From Theobroma cacao (Eukaryota; Streptophyta; Magnoliopsida; Malvales; Malvaceae): DNA of 64,000 nucleotides. The translations under genes were made by a program, and so were the position numbers. This document shows positions 23,901-34,640 of the stretch, piece by piece (the stretch's first letter is position 1; each line of letters opens with the position of its first letter). Under the pieces are notes generated by a model. It was not told the origin of the DNA. It did not search any database and saw only the letters and a program-made list of their open reading frames with translations. The DNA lies in contig NC_030853.1 of assembly GCF_000208745.1 (NCBI RefSeq), positions 30,954,628-31,018,627 of the forward strand. The letters run 5' to 3'.

Positions 23901-24421
23901 AAAATTGGGAGCTACAGAATGTAGGCATGACATTTGATGCCTCTCAGCATTCAAACTCCCTTCAAGGCAACCTTGATCTTGCACAATCAATTTTGGTTCA
24001 ACAAGGATTTTCTTCTGGCCAAATGAACGGACAGAACAGGAGCGCTGCTGTTGTAAGCAAGGCAATGTTCTCTGCAGGAGATTGTACAGAGCAGGGGAAT
24101 GCACAAAATGTTAATCATCATCTCAACAATCTTCTTGTTGACAATACAATAAGGATCAAGTCTGAGAGAGTTGCCGATGCTGGCCCTGCCAATCTATTCC
24201 CTGATCACTTTGGACAAGAGGATCTCATGAGTGCTCTTCTAAAACAGGTTATTTTTTCTTTTTATCCTTATAATGTCTGTTTAAGACACTACTCACTTTC
24301 ATGAATCATTGGGCAGATTTACTTACACTAAAGTTCCATTTTCTGGCAGCAAGACGGTATTGCACCAGCTGAAAATGAGTTTGATTTTGATGGGTATTCC
24401 ATGGATAATATTCCAGTGTAG
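20922..24421 (+). CDS. Type-B response regulator (ARR1/ARR2-like), 6 exons, 681 aa
   Basis: Exons 20922-21096, 21651-21803, 21913-22293, 22869-22945, 23060-24247 and 24350-24421 join in frame into 681 residues. The receiver domain (about 34-150) has the acid pair D39-D40, the phospho-acceptor D85 in [10 protein letters not shown], and K134 in the LIKP motif. Residues 195-215 are acidic/basic linker with KKRK. The GARP/Myb-like DNA-binding domain spans ~212-270 ([15 protein letters not shown] ... [19 protein letters not shown]). The long C-terminal part is Gln/Asn/Ser-rich activation sequence ending [10 protein letters not shown]...[13 protein letters not shown], diagnostic of the ARR1/ARR2 group. 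It acts in the nucleus as the output of cytokinin phosphorelay (His kinase to HPt to D85). Two uORFs precede it. It is convergent with the COBRA-like gene. Confidence 0.96.
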
Positions 24422-25975
24422 GGGATCTTCCATGCTCCAGTTCTCTTCATGATTGCAGTTTCAGATGTACATACTCACTGTAACAGACATATCTCTTTCG
24501 CAATCAGTCAGTGGGACCTCAAGTTTCTCTTTCTTCAAGGAACTATGTTTGCTTAGTTTCAAGAACAGCATCTTCCTCTGTGAATGTCATGTTGTGCTGG
24601 TTTCTTTTGAACATAACAGGACCAGATGAACTGATAATCAGGATGGATCAGTTACCATTGGAAGATAATTCTGAAGCATGTAAGATACATCTGCATGATA
24701 TGCAAAGGCATTCATGCAAAATTTTGATTGTTTTTGGTAGCAAAATCTGGCAGGAAGCAACTAATTTTAGGGTGCTTTTAAAGGTGTCAAGCAGGATACA
24801 TGCCAAGTTGTGGAGGCGTTGTTTCTAGATGTCTGCAGACCGTAGGAGACTTTCTAACTTTAATAACAGATGAAGTTTGCTCTTTCTTTTTTTTTTTTTT
24901 TTTCATCACATCTCTTTCTTCAAGGGGGGATGCTATCCTATCTCCTTTTTGTTTACTTTTATTGTTTCTTTCTCAAGGAATTGACTGTCATGTAAATACC
25001 ATTTGATTGCTCTAGACATAAGTCTGGGTATTCATTTCTGGCTATTTTCTCGCCCTGAATTTTCATGAGATCCTCATTTCTGCTTTCATTTGATGTTCTT
25101 TTCGTTTTCTTGATTCTTTTCAACAGGTATTGGTAATATGAGACCTGTTTCATTCGGTTTTTTGCTGTGTATTATATACAATATTCTGATACCATGCAGA
25201 TTGAAGTTCTTGGCAACGTTGCAACCTAGACATGGCTTAGTTAACAACTCGGATGTACTCTGCAATCACTTTTCTCAACAATTACATTCGACATCGAATT
25301 CGCTGAATAATTACATTCTTATTTGAACGTTAAAGTGGTGAAACAACAAACTTTACCATAGTGAACCTTCCAATATAATATCAGAACTATGCAATCCTCC
25401 AATATAAATGACAAGAGCTTTCAAATTCAGATGATTTCGTGACTGCAGGTAGGAAATTTTCTTCTTTTACTATCCTCAACGGATAAATGGGAATGGGATC
25501 TCAAATTGACATTTTCTCCTGGCTTGGCATTGGACATCATATCTTGACAAATCGAAAAAGAAAAAGGAAAAAAGATGGCTATTGGTTAAAGTTGAGCACA
25601 ATGGAATAATCAATCTGTCTTAGGATTTATACAAAACTAAACCAGGAATCATCACAAAATCCAATAAAGAATCAGTGTTGTCTAAATAGTATTCATCCAA
25701 CAATATTCTTATATAATCATGGTAAGAGCATGTTTGTCTGCCATCATAAGCCTGATCGCAATCTGTGTACTTTCAAATTCCACAGCATCCTCAATATAAG
25801 AATCATGGTACGGGCATCTGTGGTAATGCCAAAACACATGGTTGAAACCATTGAAAGAATTAACAAATCAGTATCAGCCGCAAAACCAGGTCCCTTCTCA
25901 TCGCAGCCATTGATGCAACATGAGCGAAACAGAATCGCAAAAGGACAACAAAAACCAAGTAGTGGCTCATTCCAG
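24422..25975. other. 3' flank between the convergent ARR and COBRA-like genes
   Basis: This presumably contains the ARR 3' UTR (to roughly 25000) and, on the other strand, the COBL 3' UTR. There is a T17 run near 24887-24903. No separate gene is supported. Confidence 0.6.
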
Positions 25976-28672
25976 CTATTGCTGCACCAACATGAACACA
26001 AGAACTGCTATGAAGAGTGAGAGTACTGTAGTTGAGCCCTTTCTATTACTGTTGTTTGTTGGCAATACTGAAGGAAGTGCACACTCCTCCCCATTGAAGA
26101 ACACTTTAGAGGGAAACCCATCACCAGCAGCCACATTAATGCCAGGGGTACTTTTCTTGGTAAATGAGATCACCGTCTGTTGTTTTCCAGGCACCCTAGG
26201 ATCTTTCTGTGGGTTGGCTCCATCAGTTTCTCCCACAATATAATTTAATCCAGGAAGACCTTGCATGAATATAGTATTGTTAACACCATTCAACTCCAAG
26301 GCACTTCCGTTGAATGAATACATCTTTTGAAACCCAGGGGTTGCTTTATCCATTTGTACCGCAGCAAACCAATCAGGGAAGGCAGTTTCATCCCAGTTGA
26401 AGATTGTGATCCTTGCACTCCATCCTCGAGAGTAGTCTGTATACACATGCCAGTTTATGCTGACCCCACAATTGTCACCACATGGCGTTGGATTTGGTAC
26501 TGTTAGGTGTTTAAGATCAGCCCAAGCTTTAGCCATAGCAGTCCGGTTCTCAAATGGAATGAGAAGTGCCTCAGGTGGAAGAAGAATAGCTGGAGCAGTT
26601 GTACTACAAGGATGGGCCGTATTGCTGCACCCACATGCACAAGTCCTGCATGGGACAACTGAATCATTGTAGTATGAAGAAAATGACACACAGCACTTCG
26701 GACTTGCACCCTTGGGCTGTGTAATATTGCAAACCACTTGCCAACTGGCAACTGCAGTCGTATTTGGCAAGCCACTTGGGTCTGGGAACTGACTTGGGCT
26801 TACACGCACTGGAGGGCCACATTTGTAATCAGGGTTCAATGTGCCATTGATCTTCCAATTCTGAGGAGGAGAAAGCTCAGAGCGGTTGAGATCTGGTGGC
26901 ATTTTAAAGACCTGCATCTGGAATACTGAACTTGACTTGCTTGGATCCATTGTAGGTGGCAAGATTGTACCATTTCGGCAACATTTAGGGATTAGCCCAA
27001 GGGTTGTATCATTGGCCTTTGTTGGAGGAAGGTCAATAATTGTTGGCCTCCTCTCACAATTTAACACATTACCAAAATCTAGATCCCTGTAGTACGTCCC
27101 TTGGGGGCCAAATATGCAGTCAGACGAATCAACGACATAAGGATAAGCCCCTTTCATGGTATAGATGAACTCATCCCTCATCCAATCAAAGCTCAATTTC
27201 CAGTTATCAAGACGCCCAAGGGGGTTATCGTTTGAGATAGTAACCTGTGCCCAATAGCTTGAATCATATGTTCTGGTCACATCATACATTATCGTAAGAT
27301 CACCACTTTGCCTGGGCAGGAATTCCTCATCTACCGTAACATTTGTTTTGAATTTTGGGTCTTTGGTGCAACAAACTTGCATCTCATTTTTACCTGGAAG
27401 AACCACCAAAAGTCAAACATATGCCTGTCAATATGAGAAAAGATTACTGAAAATAAAATTCACAACCAACTTGACAAAGAAAAGGTTATTTCCTTTTCTC
27501 ATTTGCCAATTAGAACAGACATACACACACGCGTGGAGTGAGTGTCATGGTAATGGATATTATGAACAACTAAATTGATGCTGAAGACTAAGATCAGATG
27601 ACAACAATCAGCCTAATTAGAAGCATAAAAGCTTGACACAGGATCAAACAGTTCCTTTCAAGGAGATGCAGTCTTATGAGAGTTTCTATCACAAATTGGT
27701 AATTGAACAGCCCAAAACATTGTGAGGATAACCCAGTGTAATAGAATCTTATACCAAGAGGTGGTTTTTATAACAGCAACAGACACTTCCTAGTAATAAA
27801 GATTCAGTCCAACATGTGACCCTAGATATAAGGCTTACACATTCTATTGAGAATTTCCATAGAGAATTCTTTAGATTCTTATCAAATGATTCACTTCAAC
27901 CAAATTATAAATTTCACCTAGAAAACGCCTAACAATTAAATTGTTCCACTCTTTTTCATATGATAATCTTTCTTTGTTCCAACCCAAATATTGAAATTTG
28001 ACCAAATCCACAAAAATCCAAATAGGACTCAAATTCTATTTGTCAATTTCGTTTTTGTAATCTATGACATAACAAAATCAAACCATTTTCCCCCTCCAAA
28101 CATAAAATAATAAAAAAAATGTTGTTTTTACCTTGCAAAGAAGCCGTAGGACAAACGAACCCATCATTAGCAAGCTCAATATTTTCAGGCAAAGGCACAT
28201 CAGGGGCCGCCACTCCAAACTGAGTCCCAACAAGCTTAACCTGAACTTGCATCTGACTCAAATCCCCGGCTGTCTCAATCGCCGTTTTCAGATCACTCAT
28301 CGGATACCCTGCAAAATGGGTCCCGTTCCCGACATTCGCAGGCAAACTCGTCCCATCGGCCAACACCGCATTCGACGCCGAAACCAAAAGCTCATCGTTT
28401 TTAAACCCCACAAAAACCCTCCAAGATTTAAGCTTCTCGTCACCGTTATTCAGCACCGTCAACACCGACTCGAATCTGTACGGCTGGTGAGTCGGATCAG
28501 TGGGTTTCAACTTGGTTCCCGAACTGTAAGTATAAGACAAGAACACCCCGTTACAAGAATTAGCAGCCGGGGATGGGGCTTCCTCAGTTTGAGACATGGA
28601 ATGAGGCAAAACAGATAAGAAAACCAGTAAAAGCTTGAAGATCAACAGCAAATTGTAGGACTTCAAACCCAT
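25976..28672 (-). CDS. COBRA-like GPI-anchored wall protein (COBL7/8 type), 2 exons, 652 aa
   Basis: Minus-strand exons 28672-28132 and 27393-25976 join in frame into 652 residues, close to Arabidopsis COBL7. Residues 1-27 form a hydrophobic signal peptide. The first exon encodes the extra N-terminal segment that marks the COBL7-11 subgroup. The second carries the COBRA core: [27 protein letters not shown] with the CCVS motif, then a Cys-rich CRTCACGC, numerous N-glycosylation sequons, and [20 protein letters not shown]. The C-terminus ends with NNSNRKG plus a hydrophobic tail ([19 protein letters not shown]), fitting GPI attachment. COBRA-like proteins help orient and assemble cellulose (family knowledge). 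The longer frame upstream has no ATG, so the start at 28672 is preferred. A TATA box lies at 28857-28864. Confidence 0.95.
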
Positions 28673-28856
28673 ACTTTTATTTCTGGGTTTTTTTCTTCTT
28701 TCTTCTTTTTCCAAGGAAAAAATCAAAAAAACGGAAGAAACCCAAAGTTTTTGTAGCGAAATGGAAACGCGTAAGAGGGATGCGTGGTCGAAACAAGACA
28801 GCCTAGTAGAAGCTGGAAGTTGAAAGCATGATTCTTTTGATCTTTTCCGAGGAAAT

Positions 28857-28864
28857 ATTTTATA
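28857..28864 (-). promoter_or_regulatory. Probable TATA box of the COBRA-like gene
   Basis: On the minus strand this reads TATAAAAT, about 190 bp upstream of the ATG. It is consistent with a leader of ~155 nt. Confidence 0.5.
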
Positions 28865-28899
28865 AAGCAGACGCTATCTGATTTTGGCTTTAAATATTG

Positions 28900-31800
28900 A
28901 AACAAAAGGGCTTATTTCTGGGGCAAAGAGAGGGTCTTTGAATGAGAAAATGGGTAAGAAAAAGAAGGAAGGAAAGAAGAAAGAAAGCTCCCGTTGTTGC
29001 AATAATGGAAAGGGTACGCCTTTGCCACAGTTTGGCTCTTTCCTCTATTTTGAATTTGGAAAGAAAGTCATTGGGTGCCGTGTGAATGCGCTACTGCGTG
29101 TGAAGACAGAGGGCTGGGAACCGTTGCCTATGGGCTCCAGCTTGGCTCTTTTATATTACTTGCTAGTATTTTATTGGAGGATAAAGTTGGTGACTTTTTT
29201 TCTATCATTAAAGTTGGTGATGATAAATCATTATTTTCCTCTTCTTTAAATATTTATTTATTTAATTTTAAATTTTATATTTAATGTATTATCAATGAAT
29301 AAATTTTATACATAAAAACTCAACGAAAAGAATGGAATATAGTTATGATTCATGATTATCGTTTTCGTTTCAAATTGTAGATTTATATTTGAAGCATTAT
29401 TAAGAAAGAAGTATGCTTATAGTGAGATCATACATAGAAAAAGAAAAGAAGCTTATAATCTGAGTAAGGGTTTGATGTTTGCAAAAGGGGACCAATTCAT
29501 GCAAAGACAGCAAGGAATTCACAGTCAAAATAGAAGAAAAAAAGAAAGGAATTCATGCAAGAGATGAGGGAGATCAATAACTTGCACAATCTTCGGCTTT
29601 TGTTGCGGGCACGTCTTCGTCTGTGCTGGTAACTACAGCACATGCCCATTCTTCTTTAAAAGGATTGGGAAGATGGGAGTCAGCCCAAGAAGGAAAAGTA
29701 TTGGATTTCAAGCTCTGAACAGTGAAATGGATATGGATTCATTGTTTTGTTCAATCCATTTCTTGTGGTTCGTTATAAGAAACTGCCTAATCCATGACCA
29801 AAGAGCAAAACCCAAGCCCATTTTAGCATCTGTGAAGGGGTCCCTGTCATCGCAAGAAAGTGTCGAGACAAAAACCCGGTCGGTTTCACACTCATGGTCT
29901 TAATAAATTTGGCTGTCATCCTTCTTCTTTGATGTATTGGTTAATCCTGGAAAACAAACAAACTTTACGAGCTCCAGGCATTTGCTATAACTTCAGAATA
30001 TCAGGTTCCATGGGTCTTTTCCAGTTTCCTTGGCTACTTTGTTTCCTCAGGAGTTTGAAAGAGTGGAACATGACCAAAACCAGGAACCAGTCATTACCAA
30101 CAAAGCTAAGAATATCATCAACAAATCTTTGATTCAGCCTGGTATATATAGGGAAGAGTAAGTAAAATTTTATGAAAGGCAAAGTTTTTGTACGAATAAG
30201 ATCAATCAAAACGTGCAGCATGCATGAACCCATAGTTTCAGGCTTTCAGCCCCCGTCAGCACATGGGTACTACGTATACTACCCGGAATGAATGGCTTTT
30301 TTGTAGGAACATTGCCTTACAGCTTGTTTGTTCCCTTCTGCAAGTGTCGCCGCCACTTCATTTCTTGGACACCGTGCCCCTCAAACTGTGTCCCCCGTTC
30401 ATCATCTATGAAAAAGTATTTTCAGTGTATCTGATTCTATACTTCCAACGTGGATTCCGTGGACTCCTATCTGCTCTTGCAGAGGCTAACTTCGGCTGCA
30501 GCCACCTTATTTTGAGTGCCACTGCTAAAATAACGAAATACTAATAAAGTGTAGAATCTAACTATTTTTTGTTTAGAGGTGAGGGAAAATCTGGAGAGAG
30601 CCAACCCTCAATAATAGAGTAAAATTTTGTGCATGTACAACAAATACCCGGCATGATTTGATCTCTCTTAATAGTGTCTAGAATTGGACCTCTTTACTAG
30701 TTCGTAAGACAAGGCCAGTTACATCAAGCACTCATTTTGTTTACAGCATTTCTCCAAGGAAAATCAGAGGTTGACCATGGAAATACCACTCAAAACAACC
30801 TTTGCGACTTCTCAGCCTCTTAATGTGACAATGAAATTCAATTATCAGCAAATTCAACTAATAATTCTGCTATGTTATTGGTCCTTGGACAGAAGCTATA
30901 TACACGCAGAGTAAAGGAGGGTCGCTTTTAATTCAAAAGCTATCCTTTTAATTGAGTGAAAAAGACTACTTTGTCTAGCAGAATCTGTTAATTTTCCTCT
31001 TTGCTTCACCATTACTTCTACAAACCAGTCAAAGTTCTCTTCAAATACCTGAGCGATTGATGCAAATGCAAGTGATGAGCCTGGAAATTTACTCAGCTCT
31101 GATGTTTATTATAAACAACCAACAAAAGGTTTGCCACCAGAAAAGCTCACCACCAGATTCCATTAGTCCCACAAAAAACCATCAATTTTCATTTTTCAAT
31201 GAAAAGCATCATAAACTTGCCAGATTTGAAGCTGGTAAAGCTATAATAATACTGGGTGTACCCATACATGGCATGTGGGAGGGAGGGGTTTGAGAATGAA
31301 ATGCTCACTAGAAAATTCTCTTTCATAGAGTGATCAGAATCATCAAAGGGACCCGGGAACACAGCCCCATATGCAGACTGCTAACCAAACAAAGACTTTG
31401 TCTGGTTTTATAGGTTAGGAATAGGATCGTTGTTGATTTGTCTGTGAGCATTGGCATGCAATGTCACCAATCCATGAACTGATATAATTGGTAGTGGAGT
31501 CCAAAACCTTTTTCTTCTGTGTCAATTTTAGGTGGTGCAATTGCGGTTTGTTCAGACTTGACAATTCACCGACCTTCCCTGTGTTTGTAGGTCCTATATA
31601 TCTTAACACACTTTTTCAGTCAATTTATGTGCACATTGTTCCTCCTATCTTGTTCTTCTTGGTGAAGAAAAATTTGCTATCGGTCCTTAGAACATTGTTA
31701 TCAGCCATTGCAGTTAATTGAATGAGGAATCAATCAAACTCAAAACTAAATTGATTCCATACAAGGCAACAAAACAAAACCATTTGGTTTATTTAATTAA

Positions 31801-33280
31801 TGGTTATAACCCCACTTTCATATTTGTTCTGGAGATTGCAATCCATCTATGCATAGGCTGTTCCAACTAAGCAATCATGCTTGGAAAAAGAACAAAAGGG
31901 TTTGGCCATGGTAAAGTGTGGAAGCTCCCTTAGACGTCCAAAAAGTTAAAAGGAAGGAAAAGAAATGAGTAAAGTCTAAGAGATTCTAATTACCTTTTAG
32001 GAGGAGATAAAATTTTTCCCAATTTGAAGTTATTTTCATATGATTTCATCTTTCCTTATACTGTATTTATTCAAATGTGAACTCTCTGATTCTTCGGAAT
32101 CCTTTGACAGAAAGCTAACATAATTATTACTCTGATTTCGTTAAAAAATTATTAAAATCCTGTTACATTCATTTATATACTCTTTTTTCCATCTTTAAAT
32201 GTTTGTTATTTTCTTTTTTCTTTTTTTTTTACAAAAAAAAAATAATTTTATTTCGAGGCATCTCGGATAAAAAAAGTGAGACGAAAAAATATTTACTGCA
32301 ATTTCATATGATCAATCCCAGACTTGCATTATTGATAAAAATGTCAATTGATGTATAAGCATATGTACAATATATAGTTATAAATATAAACAGAGATTTA
32401 AGCTGATTTGACATTCATTTGATCCATCAAGAGTGATTAAAAATTGATTGAAAAATAAAAGGGGCCGACACTCTTTTAGCCTTATTGCCCATTTAAGACA
32501 AATGGAATTTGAATTATTATCATGAGCCCTCCTGGGTGGAACCCACTGCCAAGGGAAGGCTAACCAGCCTGGAAAGTTCCCCAAAGGGGGTAGCCATTGG
32601 GGTGCACTATGGGCATGAACTTCACCCTTTGCTGGTTGTGTAGTAAAAGTCAAATTTTGAGGAAGTTCATGGATCTTGGCCAGCTCCTTATCCTTTTCAA
32701 TGGCTCATTTATTTCGCATGGGCGACATTTATCTCTGTTGCCAGACCGAACAGTTCTTTGTTGGTTTTGTTTGGTTGTACCCTATCCCTTCAAGGATTTG
32801 TACCAACTACCGAGGAGCAAGATTACATTAATGTTATACAATATTGGTTGGGATTTTTTAGATATATATATATGGAAAGGGTTGATTGATTCAAGAATGA
32901 AAAAAAATAAAACAAGGGTTTTTTCCGTTAGCTTTAATTTATATATCCGTTGTTTTTTTTATGAATAAAAATATAAATTTAAATATAATACTTAGTGTTG
33001 TCAAATCATGATATTAATAATTATATAAATACGAATATGATATACTTAATTACTTATATTATAAATAAATGATAACTGTATGAAAAGAGATATATAAAAA
33101 AAGTCTAATTATGAGAGAAAAAAAATCAAAATCACATAAATAATTAATCAAATTAAGATTTTAATAATGTATATAAATACATTTATTAGACATGTTCATG
33201 TGACACGGTACATATCGAATGAAAAGAGATATGCAAAGGATAAGAGCTAATCATGAGGCGATGAAAGATCAAAACCTTCT
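28900..33280. other. Intergenic DNA between the COBRA-like and proline-rich genes
   Basis: Over four kilobases without a recognisable exon on either strand. Many short open frames exist (up to ~120 codons), but none shows a known domain or splice-compatible continuation. A diverged direct repeat at 33080-33310 is listed separately. In the related Arabidopsis block a sugar kinase gene (ARA1, recalled) sits here; I find no trace of it. Confidence 0.5.
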
Positions 33281-33310
33281 CTTAATTAATCCCACGTGTC
33301 AAATTTTAAG
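33080..33310. repeat. Diverged direct repeat, ~140-bp period
   Basis: GAAAAGAGATAT begins two blocks, at about 33081 and 33220. Both continue with A-rich sequence, CTAATYATGAG, ATCAAAA and TTAATTAAT/CAAATT(A/T)TAA. The copies are strongly diverged. Confidence 0.5.
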
Positions 33311-33530
33311 GTTACAATAAAATAAATCTTCAATATATTCATGAACGATAATAATAATAATAAATAATAAATAGGGCAAGTAGGCCATATTCGCCGAGTA
33401 CTCGACAGAGTTTAATAAGAGGCCGAAAGCCACCACGTTAAGCTTGCGTCTTCTTCACGTCGACGCTCCTGCCACCACGTCATCCCAACTCTTCTCTCCA
33501 CGTGTGAACAACCTTCCACGAGTCAAGCCC
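33285..33530 (+). promoter_or_regulatory. ACGT-motif cluster upstream of the proline-rich gene
   Basis: CCCACGTGTC (33291), ACCACGTTAAG, TTCACGTCGACG, CCACCACGTCATCC and TCCACGTGTGAAC (33497) occur within 240 bases, 550-790 bp upstream of the start codon. G-box/ABRE cores are typical of light-, stress- or abscisic-acid-responsive promoters. Confidence 0.4.
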
Positions 33531-34073
33531 CTCACTTATGACTGCCCCTCATTTTGAGGCAATGAAATTTCTTTCACCGTTTTCAACTGTCTCCAGTTAC
33601 CACTCAACACGTCACTGTATTTTACCTCTCAACTTCCAAAACTACCCTTGTTTATTTTTCCCGATGGACGTAAAACTCCTCCCATTGCTGCGTGAGCTCG
33701 GTGCCCTTCGTTCGAACGTTGCTGCCCTGAGTTAAAAGTAAAAGTTGTCGGTGTCATCTTTTAGAATTTCAAGCTCTCATCTTTTTTTGCTAATTTTATT
33801 TTATTTAATTTTCTTTTTTAACCCTACTTTTCCCCTTTCTTTTCCTTCATCTCGTTGGCTTCAATGATAAGGGACACACCAACCTCTTTTTAACACTCTC
33901 ACTTCCCTTCTTCTCACTCTCTCTTCCTCTCTCCCCTTCATAATTTTGATAAAGAAACATTGTTCTTGGCGTAGTCCCTTTGTTTGGTTTTGTTTCCTTT
34001 TTGGGGTTTTGGGTGCTGCATTTCAAGGAATTCAGTTGATCAATCAGGGAAGTAAAACTGTTATCCGTTGCCC

Positions 34074-34640
34074 ATGATCTTTCCCAAGATGGAAAGTTTT
34101 CAGACAATTGTTGTGATGGTGGTGGTAGTGCTGCTGCTGCCTTTAGCAGCAGTTTGTGCAGAAGAAAGCAGCAGCCCGAATGCTACATCCAAGTATCAGA
34201 TCGAATGCACAATGTGTTCCTCATGCGACAATCCGTGTCAGCAGGTTCCATCACCTCCACCTCCATCTCCACCACCACCTTCACCCTCACCACCACCACC
34301 ACCAGCTACATCCAACAACAACAACTGCCCACCACCTCCATCTCCACCCAGCTCTGGTGGTGGTGGTGGTGGTGGAAGCTACTACTACTCTCCACCGCCA
34401 CCTCAATCTGGCGGCAACAACTACTATTATCCACCGCCGCCGGGTGGTGTTATTGGTGGCATGTACTACCCTCCACCAACATACAGAAACTACCCAACAC
34501 CGCCACCTCCAAACCCTATCGTTCCTTACTTTCCTTTCTACTACCACACTCCTCCACCTCCTTCAGGGTCTGGGAAACTGATAGCTTGCTGGGTTTCTAC
34601 TTTTGCTGCCACGCTGGGCCTTCTCCTTTGTTTCTTTTGA
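34074..34640 (+). CDS. Proline-rich extensin-like wall protein, single exon, 188 aa
   Basis: An uninterrupted ORF of 188 codons. Residues ~8-30 (FQTIVVMVVVVLLLPLAAVCA) are a signal peptide. A short Cys cluster CTMCSSCDNPC follows. Then come several SPPPP blocks (extensin-type hydroxylation/arabinosylation sites), a Gly7 run, Tyr-rich YYYSPPPP and NNYYYPPPP units, and a C-terminal hydrophobic segment (LIACWVSTFAATLGLLLCFF) that could direct GPI anchoring or membrane insertion. Tyr-rich SPPPP modules suggest cross-linking in the wall. A second in-frame ATG at 34089 would trim five residues and may be the true start. The repeats make two other frames open for >140 codons; those lack any signal peptide or domain. 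By gene order it matches At4g16140 (recalled). Confidence 0.88.
   Translation: MIFPKMESFQTIVVMVVVVLLLPLAAVCAEESSSPNATSKYQIECTMCSSCDNPCQQVPSPPPPSPPPPSPSPPPPPATSNNNNCPPPPSPPSSGGGGGGGSYYYSPPPPQSGGNNYYYPPPPGGVIGGMYYPPPTYRNYPTPPPPNPIVPYFPFYYHTPPPPSGSGKLIACWVSTFAATLGLLLCFF

Noticed and set aside
28133..28618. 161-codon plus-strand frame over COBL exon 1
   Set aside because: It is an antisense shadow of the COBRA-like exon; its Arg-rich composition reflects the complement of codons on the coding strand.
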